Source: Branchiostoma floridae
Taxonomy: Eukaryota > Chordata > Leptocardii > Amphioxiformes > Branchiostomatidae
Direction: 5' to 3'
NCBI RefSeq assembly: GCF_000003815.2
Contig: NC_049980.1
Span: 31,573,470 to 31,637,469 of the forward strand
Length of the DNA stretch: 64,000 nucleotides
Part shown: positions 10,640 to 20,695 of the stretch, one piece after another
How the letters are laid out: the number at the start of each line of letters is the position of its first letter
Numbering within the stretch: position 1 is the first letter of the stretch
Position numbers and translations under genes: made by a program
Notes under the pieces: model-generated
Database searches by the model: none
Seen by the model: only the letters and a program-made list of their open reading frames with translations
Told to the model about the DNA's origin: nothing

Positions 10640-12190
10640 GCAGTTATATTACCCATCTGGGTGGGATTGAACTGGTCAGATGGATTGAATATATAGATAT
10701 GCATTTTAAGTTTTTAAATTCAAATTTGAATTTTTATATCTTTAATTTTCAATTTTTTAGATAGTCTGTCTTTGGACATTTTGCCATGTTTTCTCCATTT
10801 TTTCTTGATTCTGCCAGGATTTTAGCCAACGCTTTTTAGGCAGTTAAAGCTTTTCAAATATTTGAAAAGAAATGTTACGAAAAAAACGAAAGTCAGAGTA
10901 GTTGGAATGTCTCTCCGCTGTATCCTTGTTGATCTGCTACTTTCCTGACTGGGGAGATGAGAGGCTGAAGGGGTACTTGGCTTTCCACTAGGTTCGGTCA
11001 ACTTCTGTCAACATCTTAAGGAAATTTCAAATAATATTATATGATAACACACTTTCCTGTGTCTGAAAATTACCTAGTAATCTTTTCTTCAGAAAGTTAC
11101 TCTTTATAATCACTTATGCCAAAAACAGCCTGTCATATTTTATTGCTCTGTATTGAACTAACCTCTGTACAGCCTCTTGTCGCCACTTAAAGTGATACTG
11201 TAACTATAGGCAAAAACACAAACGTTTTTATCATTTTGTCTCACAAATGCTCTCATTGTGCAAGAGCGTGAGTTTTCTGCCAAAGTGAATGCTGTGGTAT
11301 GAATTAAAGACCGAGAGTTTTCTGTATTAGCTTTTACGCCTTTGTCTTTCCAAGACTCTGAATATAGACAAGCTGCAAAATCACATATCATATATTCATA
11401 TTGTGTTCCTCCGGATTTGTAATCACTGCATTATTGCCCTGCATTGAGCCAATCTCTGTACAGCCTTTTGGCGCCACTTAAAGTGATACTGTAACTATAG
11501 GGAAAAAAAAACATCGTTTTCTCTTACAGACGCAAATGCTCGCATTGTGCAATAGCATCTTTCACAAAGTTGTCTGGCCTACTGAATATCATGGCGTGAA
11601 TGAAAGATCGATACTTTTATGTATTTGTCTTTAGACTCTTTTATGTAGACATGCTGCAAAAATCTCATATCATAGAATCATATTATATCATAGGTTTTGT
11701 GTAAGAAATGCCAGAATTCCTTTAAGATCTACGCAATTTTGGTCCGTCTACACTTGTTGTATTTTTTTTCTGCCTGTCAAACTCTCTCTCATTGGGTGCA
11801 GTTTTTCCATTATCCAAAGGGTTTATGCATCTGTGTGAATAAAGACATTATAACCGGTAACCTGTGTGTTTGTCGTCTGTTTCAACCCAATATGCAATGT
11901 AATAGCGTTAAGAGTCCTGCTGCTGCCCACTGTAGTCTGACTAAAATCGCGCCCCTGGCGGCCGACCTAATTACATAATGCTACAACGTTAAGAGTCCTG
12001 CTGCTGTTCACTGAAGATCAGACATGTCGTGCAGAAGCCAGTCAGTTAACACTCGTTCTCATTGAAATGTCGAAAATGGCCTTTTTTGGTCGAAAAATAA
12101 ATAGGCTTTATTTTCGGTGAAAACTACCTGGTTGTTTAGGAAAATTCCTCTTTTAACCAAAGCCAAAAAATGGCAACGTATTAGTTTCAA
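10640..12190. other. Spacer with a 290-bp imperfect duplication
   Basis: Bases 11155-11400 and 11450-11690 are imperfect direct repeats sharing CTCTGTACAGCC, CGCCACTTAAAGTGATACTG and CATATCATA blocks. A further small repeat, CGTTAAGAGTCCTGCTGCTG, occurs near 11907 and 11988. No gene is supported. Confidence 0.6.
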
Positions 12191-13500
12191 TGGCAAACGC
12201 ATCAGATCGCCCAAACTGTCGAAATTGCCCCTGAAATGGTCACAAACAATGCCAATGCGGTTTCCATCGAAAATCACGTTGAGTGCCGGTACGCCGACGG
12301 GTCCACAAAGCGGCAGGTCAAAGTACTGCAAGACATGGGGTTTGTCCGATGGGGGAAAACCAGCAAACATTAATGAAGTTGTCTGTTTCTTGTCAAAAAG
12401 AATGCCGTTTCCATTGGAAATCACGTCGAGTGCCGGTGGTTGGACCTGGCGTCGGCACCGCAAAAGAACCCACAGCGGCTCATCATCCGACAACACCGGG
12501 ACGCAGACGCAGCTCTTTTATGCCTTTTATCAACGTCTATGCCGACTTCTTATTGTTAGACAACTTCCTGTCCTCAATAAAAATGGGTCTCTAGTTGCCT
12601 TCTGTCTCATTCTTTTCGAGTTCACGGCCCAGTGCGCTACGTCCCTTATCACGTACAAGAAATTGATCCCTGACTATTACTTCCGGGTCATCTACAAGGC
12701 ATTTCCGCACGTCAGTGTGTAGCAAAAAGACGCCGGAGACTTTCTCTCATCTTTCCCATCGAGACGCCAGTTCCCGTTCTCAGCTGTTCTAGTCGCAGAT
12801 AACTGTCAGGTAAGCAGTGTTGACTGTGTACGACTGTGTAACGATGTCGAAGTAACCATTTTGCAATGGTATATAGTGTGTTGTTTGCGCAGAGCGATGA
12901 ATGTGTGACAAGAAGCATTCTTACTCAGTCTCAGGGAATTGGGGACATGCGTTGTCTTCCAAATTTAAAAGGTACAAAACTTCATCAAACGATACAAAGT
13001 AGTACACGCTCATACAATACAATTTAGAATCTCTGTAACTTCTAACACAGTACAGTTGGTCGAGTCCTGCTCAGTGCCATTTTAACCCAGTAGCACACAA
13101 ATAGGTTTTATAAAACCTCCTTGGTAAAATGCAGAAGATATGATATCGCGTCTAAGCAGCGTCACTTCCCGGCGGCATTGTCTGTCAACTCGCGTCTTGC
13201 GAAGAAACAATGGTCGATCATATGCCGCTGGCGTCTTAGATAGTGGAAATCCGACTTTCATGCAAACAACGCCTTTGTTAACCTCTTGAATCACAACCCA
13301 CAGGACAGAAAATATGTTTATATTATTAGCTTGTACGTCCGCGAACGTACATGTAACTTACTACAGAAGAAGCTTACTGCATCATGAGCACGTGGTTTCT
13401 GTAAGGGCGCGGCCACATAGGTCACGTGCTATCTCTGTACGTCTACTGAAAACTACCTTGATACACAAAATACAAAATCCTATGGTATCAAAATACAGCG
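12191..13500. repeat. Segmental duplication, copy B (pair of 733-2100)
   Basis: This is nearly identical to 733-2100, including promoter and first exon, but it lies upstream of an intact zinc-finger gene rather than a relict. The high identity in neutral-looking DNA indicates a recent event. Confidence 0.85.
12665..12809 (+). promoter_or_regulatory. ZNF unit 3: promoter and non-coding first exon
   Basis: ACTTCCGGGTCA lies at 12679-12690. Then come GGCATTTCCGCACGTCAG, GACGCCGGAGACTTTCTC and GACGCCAGTTCCCG, and the exon end ATAACTGTCAG at 12809 before GTAAGC. It is almost identical to unit 1. No consensus CRE is seen just upstream. There is no ATG in the exon. Its partner is the coding exon at 14028. 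Confidence 0.8.
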
Positions 13501-14027
13501 CGACCTACATATGACCGCGCCCTAAACATGATTCGCGAATTGGCTTTCAAAATCGACAACGCGGCAGACAAACGGGTTACCTTGGTTAGCTTGTTATTTT
13601 GCTGCCTGTATGGTGTGGTTTCATTGTAGTCTAGTCTGTCAACCTGCTCTATACGAAGAAGGACAAAATTCGTTTAAGAATTGTCATGCCTAAATGAACA
13701 TCGGATAATCATTTTGAGAATGTACGGTACTATTGTGTGGTATCATTAAGAAAATCAAACATCTCCCTAAAGAATAAAGCAAAATGCTTATTTAGCAACG
13801 TTTCACCGGGTCCGTTGTTTGAAACATGCCCCCAAATTTGTGGTATTGGGTGGCAGGAACGATGAAAGTTGAATATTTCTCAGTTACCTGTTTTAGTAGC
13901 AATGTTCACTCCATGCAAATGTTGTGATATGCATTATGGCATTCTACTATACTGCATACTACAAATTTTACAATAGACAATTTTTTCTATAGATTTTGTC
14001 TTCATTTTTGATTACAGAAAAGACTTG

Positions 14028-15176
14028 ATGGCGACGACAGACAGCGGTCGTAATGGCATAAGCAGCTGCAGGGGTTCAGTTGGGGCGTTCGCTCCGAGGT
14101 GCAAGGAGTGCGGTAAACAGTTCAGTACATCAAGTAAGCTGAAGAGACACGTGCGGACTCACACTGGAGAGAAACCCTACAAGTGTGAGGAGTGCAGCAA
14201 GCAGTTCAGTGAGCTGGGTAGTCTGAAGAAACACATGCGGACTCACACTGGAGAGAAACCCTACAGGTGTGAGGAGTGCAGCAGGCAGTTCAGTGAGCTG
14301 GGTAGTCTGGAGAAACACATGCGGACTCACACTGGAGAGAAACCCTACAAATGTGAGGAGTGCTGCAAGCAGTTTAGTCAGCTGGGTCTTCTGAAGACTC
14401 ACATGCGGACTCACACAGGGGAGAAACCCTATAAGTGTGAGGAGTGCGACAAGCAGTTCAGTGTGCTGGGTAACCTGAAGAGACACATGCAGACTCACGC
14501 AGGGGAGAAACCCTACAAGTGTGAGGAGTGCAGCAAGCAGTTCAGTGAGCTGGATAGTCTGAAGAAACACATGCGGACTCACACGGGAGAGAAACCCTAC
14601 AGGTGTGAGGAGTGCGACAAGCAGTTCAGTGAGCTGGGTAGTCTGAAGAAACACATGAGGACTCACACAGGGGAGAAGCCCTACAGGTGTGAGGAGTGCA
14701 GCAAGCAGTTCAGTGAGCTGGGTAGTCTGAAGAAACACATGCGGACTCACACTGGAGAGAAACCCTACAGGTGTGAGGAGTGCAGCAGGCAGTTCAGTGA
14801 GCTGGGTAGTCTGGAGAAACACATGCGGACTCACACTGGAGAGAAACCCTACAAATGTGAGGAGTGCTGCAAGCAGTTTAGTCAGCTGGGTCATCTGAAG
14901 ACTCACATGCGGACTCACACAGGGGAGAAACCCTATAAGTGTGAGGAGTGCGACAAGCAGTTCAGTGAGCTGGGTAGTCTGGAGAAACACATGCGGACTC
15001 ACACTGGAGAGAAACCCTACAAATGTGAGGAGTGCTGCAAGCAGTTTAGTCAGCTGGGTCATCTGAAGATACATATGAGGACTCACACAGGGGAGAAACC
15101 CTATAAGTGTGAGGAGTGCGACAAGCAGTTCAGTGTGCTGGGTAACCTGAAGAGACACGTGGAAACACACTTGTGA
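14028..15176 (+). CDS. C2H2 zinc-finger protein, 13 nearly uniform fingers (ZNF-2)
   Basis: A single coding exon encodes 382 residues. The start is the first ATG (ACTTGATGGCGACG) after the acceptor GATTACAG at about 14017; the TTG three bases earlier is not used. The leader MATTDSGRNGISSCRGSVGA is diverged from the sisters. Thirteen fingers follow. Six share the same helix ELGSLKK or ELGSLEK. Fingers 2-4 and 8-10 are almost identical at the DNA level, so the array grew recently by internal duplication or conversion. Fingers 4, 10 and 12 have an extra cysteine (CEECCKQF). The predicted role is nuclear DNA binding with a repetitive target; this is inference. The promoter is at 12665-12809. Confidence 0.92.
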   Translation: MATTDSGRNGISSCRGSVGAFAPRCKECGKQFSTSSKLKRHVRTHTGEKPYKCEECSKQFSELGSLKKHMRTHTGEKPYRCEECSRQFSELGSLEKHMRTHTGEKPYKCEECCKQFSQLGLLKTHMRTHTGEKPYKCEECDKQFSVLGNLKRHMQTHAGEKPYKCEECSKQFSELDSLKKHMRTHTGEKPYRCEECDKQFSELGSLKKHMRTHTGEKPYRCEECSKQFSELGSLKKHMRTHTGEKPYRCEECSRQFSELGSLEKHMRTHTGEKPYKCEECCKQFSQLGHLKTHMRTHTGEKPYKCEECDKQFSELGSLEKHMRTHTGEKPYKCEECCKQFSQLGHLKIHMRTHTGEKPYKCEECDKQFSVLGNLKRHVETHL

Positions 15177-16260
15177 CAGATTCAATAGGACTGGCGCGAA
15201 ATTTACTGACATCATAAGTACGCCGCAAACGGTTTCTAAACTTCATTTTGTGCTTCCTTTTGGTAATGTAGTAAACAGTTTTCGAATGTGTTCTATACTA
15301 CACTGTCCATTGCTGCCCTTTCTCTTATTTTCAAAGTTCATGATATCAGTGTTAGGGGAAACCTTTTTTGGTTTCTTCGTATCTAAATTGAGTTTTCTGC
15401 TTCATTAATGAGGTAGCATGTTGTTTATTGCTCCTTATATGACAGCATAATTTTTAACCCGAACGTTCAACTGTGTTGGTACAAAAGTCATTCTGAATAT
15501 GGTTGAATTGTAATTTCCAACACAAGAATTGGACTCACTCCAAATTTTCATCTGACTAACTCTAGATTTCGTCAAGAATGACACGTTATGTAGATAGCGC
15601 ACTTGGCTCGGTGAGCAGTGGATCATAAGTCGCAGAAAGTTGTATAATTTTTCATTTCTTTTTGCTTGTAGCTTTCTTTCTTGATTGAATTGTACTGTAA
15701 CAGTGTATAGACCTACTATTGGGGTAGTTGTAGAGATGATAGACACAGGGATATGTTTATTAATGTCCGTTCTGTTACAATTGCTTATGCCATTTATTTC
15801 GGTATTTCGAATTTTGTTATTGTAGCTGTAGATATATTCAGTAGAAACTGATTTCAATAGAAGTAGAAGTATTGTAGGCTTCTTGCGTGTGCTTATTTAT
15901 TCAGTTCACAGATATTAAGGTAAAGTTTTTGTCATACCATCATACCTATTTCTCATATGACAGCACCACTTTTTTTACTTGTTGTATCTGTTCTTTTTAA
16001 GTACGTTCAAGTGGTGAGGGCTACTAATTTGATTTTATTGTTGTAGCTGTAAGTAAGCAAGTAAGTAAGTTGTAGCTGAGATGTTGTTAATGTTTATTTA
16101 GATCCCCTTTGTTACAATTTTGTGGGTTGTTGTTTTATAGGTCAAGTTTAATTGTAGCAGTTTAGACCTGCCAGTAACCGTCATTGTAGCTGTAGATAAT
16201 GTAGGCACATGGTAACAAACTCTTCGATGTATACAGGTAGATGTATTTGTAGGTCTCTTG

Positions 16261-16747
16261 TACTCTCCAAGCAGAGGTCGAGTCGCGGAGATATACTAGT
16301 AGTCGAAAAAAATNNNNNNNNNNNNNNNNNNNNNNNNNNNNNNNNNNNNNNNNNNNNNNNNNNNNNNNNNNNNNNNNNNNNNNNNNNNNNNNNNNNNNNN
16401 NNNNNNNNNNNNNNNNNNNNNNNNNNNNNNNNNNNNNNNNNNNNNNNNNNNNNNNNNNNNNNNNNNNNNNNNNNNNNNNNNNNNNNNNNNNNNNNNNNNN
16501 NNNNNNNNNNNNNNNNNNNNNNNNNNNNNNNNNNNNNNNNNNNNNNNNNNNNNNNNNNNNNNNNNNNNNNNNNNNNNNNNNNNNNNNNNNNNNNNNNNNN
16601 NNNNNNNNNNNNNNNNNNNNNNNNNNNNNNNNNNNNNNNNNNNNNNNNNNNNNNNNNNNNNNNNNNNNNNNNNNNNNNNNNNNNNNNNNNNNNNNNNNNN
16701 NNNNNNNNNNNNNNNNTCTCCGCGACTCGACCTCTGCTTGGAGAGTA
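16261..16747. mobile_element. Palindromic element with perfect TIRs and a gap inside
   Basis: The terminal inverted repeats are at least 31 bp and identical (TACTCTCCAAGCAGAGGTCG at 16261, mirrored at the right end). The 9-bp target duplication GGTCTCTTG lies at 16252-16260 and 16748-16756. The inside is unsequenced (N). The same termini occur at 41786-41871 and, diverged, at 20356-20518. Nine-base duplications fit Mutator-like elements, but the superfamily is not proven. Confidence 0.85.
16314..16716. other. Assembly gap (403 N)
   Basis: The gap is a run of N lying wholly between the terminal inverted repeats of the element at 16261-16747. A hairpin or high copy number probably stopped assembly. 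The size may be an estimate. Confidence 1.
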
Positions 16748-16790
16748 GGTCTCTTGTTTATGCTTGTGTATTCAACTCGAAAGAAATAAA

Positions 16791-17927
16791 GTAAAATTGT
16801 CATAAAAGTGAATGTAACAAATCAAAGTATTTACTTCAACGTGTTTAGTTTTGGTGTATCGTATTATCTGGATGTCTAACCTATATCAACGTGTTTAGTT
16901 TCAATAGCGAAAATAACATGAAAGAAAAATGAAACGGAAATAATTCCCATCCTTGTTATAGCCATGATTGAATAGTGCTGAAGGCGCACATCTCTTTAAG
17001 GCCTAGGTCACAACTGGAAAAAGGGGCGCTGCCGGGCAGTTCACTGGCTGTTATTTGGCACTTTTGGGCGTGGCCCTGTGGGACACCTCGCGACTGCCGG
17101 GGTATTTTGAGGTGCCGAGACCCTGGTTCAATTTAAGTCTGACTTAAAATGAACCAGGGACCCGCTCGTACAACCACCCCGCGACCTTATCGTGACAACA
17201 CCGAGAGGGACCCCTCCAGTTGCCGGTGTCACAGCGATTCCCCCCCCCCCCCCCGGAAAAAAATCGCTAGTGATTTCGCCCTCCCCGGCTAGTGATCTCG
17301 CCCCCCCCTACCTCGCCCCCCATTAGCGACCCCCCCCCCCCAAACACACACAAAAAGGCTCCTCCTTGCAAAATGGACTGTTTCAAAATTGAATGTGAAA
17401 AAAAAGATCCTATTTGAGAAGGACCCGGAATTACGGTTCTTTCATACTGGTACTGTTATTCCTTGATTACAGCACACACACAACATGCTAGTGATTCGCA
17501 CATTAACAAAGAAGACACCGTTGTTCTTCAAGACAGAAAGTTTTTATTTCAAAAACGGAAATTGTGTCGTATTTTCTCTACAAATTGAACACGTTATGTA
17601 AACTTTGGTATTACATACCCACAGCAGACAAAAGCGTGGTTTTCCCGTTTATGTATACAAGACAAGGGCAGTTACTGTACGTATTCAAGATTGTCACAAG
17701 TATTATCAATCTTAATACAAACAGACCTCACTAAACAAAACTTCTTTACCAAAATATGCTTATCAGCACTGTCCTACTCAGCCGTTTTCAGTGAAGTGTA
17801 TGTTTGTAAAATCCAATTGGATAGCATGGCTTTACTGCAATGACATTATCAGTACAAATACATATAAAGTTATGTACATTGTATTCAGACAAGAAGGATC
17901 GCATTGTTTTTATACTTCTAATTACCT
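16791..17927. other. Spacer with a hairpin and a C-rich patch
   Basis: A near-perfect hairpin lies at 17121-17159, arms CCCTGGTTCAATTTAAGTC and GACTTAAAATGAACCAGGG. From 17160 to 17345 the strand is strongly C-rich, with repeated CTAGTGAT.TCGCCC phrases. No gene is supported. Confidence 0.6.
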
Positions 17928-18812
17928 TCGCCAAGAAGGTTATATTTTGGGTAGCGTTTGTATCTATCTATCTATCTATCTATGTTTGTAGAAGACAAGC
18001 ATAACTCAAGAACGCCTGGATGGATTGTATTCATATTTGTATGTGGGTAGGTCTTGATGAGACCTGGAAACGATTAGATTTTGTAAAGGTACTGCAGCGG
18101 AACTTCCGGATTTGATATTTTGAGTTCTGAACATGCTGCGGCTATGATTTTTGAGTGGTAGATAGATCTTGATGCCTAAAGTAAGTGGTATAGGTTTGGG
18201 TCCCCTAGCGGCTTGTTTAGGAACTGTAGGGCAGGTTTAGTCTGAAACTTTGAAAGGGAATAACTCAAGAAGGGGTTGACGGATTTTCATGATTTTTTTT
18301 GGATTTAGATAGCTTAAGTAATGCTTCATATAATAACATAATTAATTATGCAAATTTCAATCAAATTTGCATAATTAATTAGGAAATCGTCTAAACATGC
18401 TCAGTTTAATTATCAGACTATTGTAACTTGTGACATTTGTAATTTAGAAAGAGAAAAATATTGATAGATATTATGCAAAATAAAGACATAATTTGCATAA
18501 TTAATGAGAAAATGCTGTAATGCCATTGTGGTAAATGACGGGAACTTCTTACTTGTAGTATTTGGAAGTTATGTACAGGTGAACATCTTTGAACATTAAT
18601 TATGCAAATGAGGACCTTATTAGCATAAATTATTGGAAAACGCAATTAAAGCATTCTTTCTTAGCAACTAAGACTGCTATGTCATTTAGTGGAGATGATC
18701 AAGTTATATAATGTATGCAAATGAGAGCTTTACTTGCATAATTAATGACAAGCACAATTAATACTGTAACAGCAGTTGTAAAAGATAGAATCATCTGGCG
18801 AAGGTATGGGGT
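17928..18812. mobile_element. Dispersed repeat with ACCTTCGCCA ends
   Basis: It starts ACCTTCGCCAAGAAGGTTATATTTTGGGTAGCG, carries a TCTA microsatellite, then CTCAAGAACGCCTGGATGGA. It ends TGGCGAAGGTATGGGGTCG. The first and last ten or so bases are inverted repeats. The same body recurs three times in the lectin intron (35340, 35630, 36235) with the same end near 37896. It is non-coding; the transposon class is not known to me. Confidence 0.65.
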
Positions 18813-18838
18813 CGTGGAACTCTAGTTAGCTAATACAT

Positions 18839-19339
18839 TGACGTCATCTGGTCACCACTAGACGGTCATGTTAGCAGAACACCGTATTTATGCGCGATCC
18901 CCAGGGTCCATGACGCGGGTACATAAAGTAGTACGGATAAACTTGTTGAAGGTGAGTTAAAAAGCCTTATTTGAGAGGCAGCTAGATATACTAGTATAGT
19001 AGTAACCTGTACTGCGTGGTCACGGAAGGTGTCGACTCTGAGACTGTATGGTTTGGATTGTGAAAGTTTTCTATTTTGTATATAAATGCGCCCCATTACG
19101 CAACTGCCCTTCTAGTGTGAGCCGGCTGCAGTTATGTGACCTTCGCAGGGCGGCGTTTCAAAGTGGGCGTGAGTGCTACGACAAGAAGCTGACCCCATGC
19201 TATGTACTTCCGGGTCATTCACAGAGCATTTCCGCCCGTTTGTTCACACCAAACAGACGCCGGAGGCCTTCGCTCGCTCTTCTTCCTTTTGAGACGCCAG
19301 TTCTCGTTCTGTCCTGTTCTAATCGCAGATAACTGTCAG
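18839..19339 (+). promoter_or_regulatory. ZNF unit 4: CRE, expanded spacer, ETS site and first exon
   Basis: CRE TGACGTCA at 18839-18846 is followed by CTGGTCACCACTAGACGGTCATG as in other units. The ETS block ACTTCCGGGTCA is only at 19206-19217, about 290 bp farther than usual because of inserted sequence (about 18880-19180). The exon ends ATAACTGTCAG at 19339 before GTAAGG. The partner is the coding exon at 22196. The altered CRE-ETS spacing may change its activity. Confidence 0.78.
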
Positions 19340-20225
19340 GTAAGGAGTGTTGACGACTTTCTGTGTAAGGTTGTGTAACGATATCGAAGTACAGAACTAC
19401 AAGTAACGATTTCACGATGGATAATAGTATTTTCTTTGTGCGGGGACGATGAACGGATGATACCGACAGTTATTTGGGGGCTACTGGACAAATGACACTA
19501 TATTATATATGGCAGGACTAAAAAAAACAAGTATATTGTGTAAGAAGTGATAAGAATTTAGATTGAATTTCATAAATACGTGTGTCTGTACCCAAACACA
19601 CTTGAGTACATTCCGAGAGACCAAGGACCTCCTTGGAGAGACACAACGAACGTCAGTTCCGTCTATCTGCCCGGTGTAAGAATAATTTTCCACCAAAGAA
19701 TTTCTCACGTCGTGACGGTAAAGGTTATCCCCACCTAGCGTACGAAATATTGAGATTAGCAATGTCAAAATTTGTAACGTTTCTTTCCTTTTGTTGGATT
19801 GCTTTTGGTAAAATGCTGAAAATTCGCTGTGATTTTCCGTCCAGATGCCGTCCTTTTCCCGGCGGCGTTGTCTGTTGAATACTGCAAGTAGACAATGCCT
19901 CCATAGCAGTCTGTCTGGGCCTTTTGTTGGGCTTATAGATTCTCTCTTTGCTGATGGCTTCTTTTTGTACTGGGTCATTGTGCAGCCGGCCTAAATTCGG
20001 CCGGCCGGTGGTACACAAGGAAGGCATCAGCAAACAGAAAACATCAATCGATTCTGGGATTCTCCACACTATGTACTCTGTACGTATACTTAAATAATAG
20101 TATTGATTTCGTAATCCATAGTGTTTCATCGCCTTTTTTTAAAAATAAAATGCTGAAAATTTGACGTTGACGTGATTTTCTGTCCAAACGGCGTTTTTTC
20201 CCCGAGGGTATTGTCTGCTAAAACT

Positions 20226-20695
20226 TGTGTATTAAACTAGCGGAACTCAAATACACCGCTTCTGTATTGGCCCAATTCAAATACGCCGCTTGTGTATTAG
20301 CCCGACTCAAATACGCCACTTGTATATTGGCGAAACTCAGTTACGCCACTTGTGTTACTCTCCAAGCAGAGGTTAGGCTCCGGTTGCTTTTTGACGTTTT
20401 TGTTATGCGTTTTCATCGGGCTTTCTACTTTGTACCGTTTTGATGTCTCGCAGCCCAATGAAAACGCATAAAAAAGCGTTAGAAAGCAGTCTGAGCCTAG
20501 CCTCTGCTTTGAGAGTAACTTGTGTATTGGCGGAACTCAAATACGCCGCTTGTGTATTGGCGGAACTCAAATACGCCGCTTGTGTATTGGCGGCACTCAA
20601 TTACGCCGCTTGTGTATTGGCGGCACTCAAGTACGCCGCTTGTGTATTGGCGGAACTCAAATACGCCGCTTATGTACTGGCGGAACTCGAGTAAA
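20226..20695. repeat. 30-bp tandem repeat split by a transposon
   Basis: About ten copies of a 30-bp unit (CTTGTGTATTGGCGGAACTC plus AAATACGCCG) are present. The four left copies are more diverged than the six right copies. The element at 20356-20518 separates the two blocks. Open frames of 10-residue repeats (CIGGTQIRRL) are a consequence of the unit length. There are no unique spacers, so it is not a CRISPR array. Confidence 0.9.
20356..20518. mobile_element. 163-bp inverted-repeat element inside the 30-bp array
   Basis: The ends are TACTCTCCAAGCAGAGGTTA and its slightly diverged mirror CTCTGCTTTGAGAGTA. The flanks ACTTGTGT (left) and ACTGTGT (right) look like an imperfect target duplication of the array unit. 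The interior arms GCGTTTTCATCGGGCTTTCT and CAATGAAAACGC are also partly palindromic. It is related to 16261-16747 and 41786-41871. Confidence 0.8.

Larger units (their letters stand above)
15177..16790 (+). terminator. 3' UTR and polyadenylation signal of ZNF-2
   Basis: The long AT-rich 3' UTR has the family motifs GTAGCTGTAGAGATGAT and GGCACATGGTAAC. It is interrupted by the inverted-repeat element at 16261-16747. The best signal is AATAAA at 16785-16790, directly after the element's right target duplication. An alternative upstream end cannot be excluded. Confidence 0.65.

Noticed and set aside
14130-15215. Long minus-strand open frame (361 codons) opposite ZNF-2, and similar ones opposite every ZNF gene
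   Set aside because: It is the mirror of the 84-bp finger repeat: the period is a multiple of three, so the antisense frame stays open. The repeats of [16 protein letters not shown] follow the plus-strand finger codons exactly.
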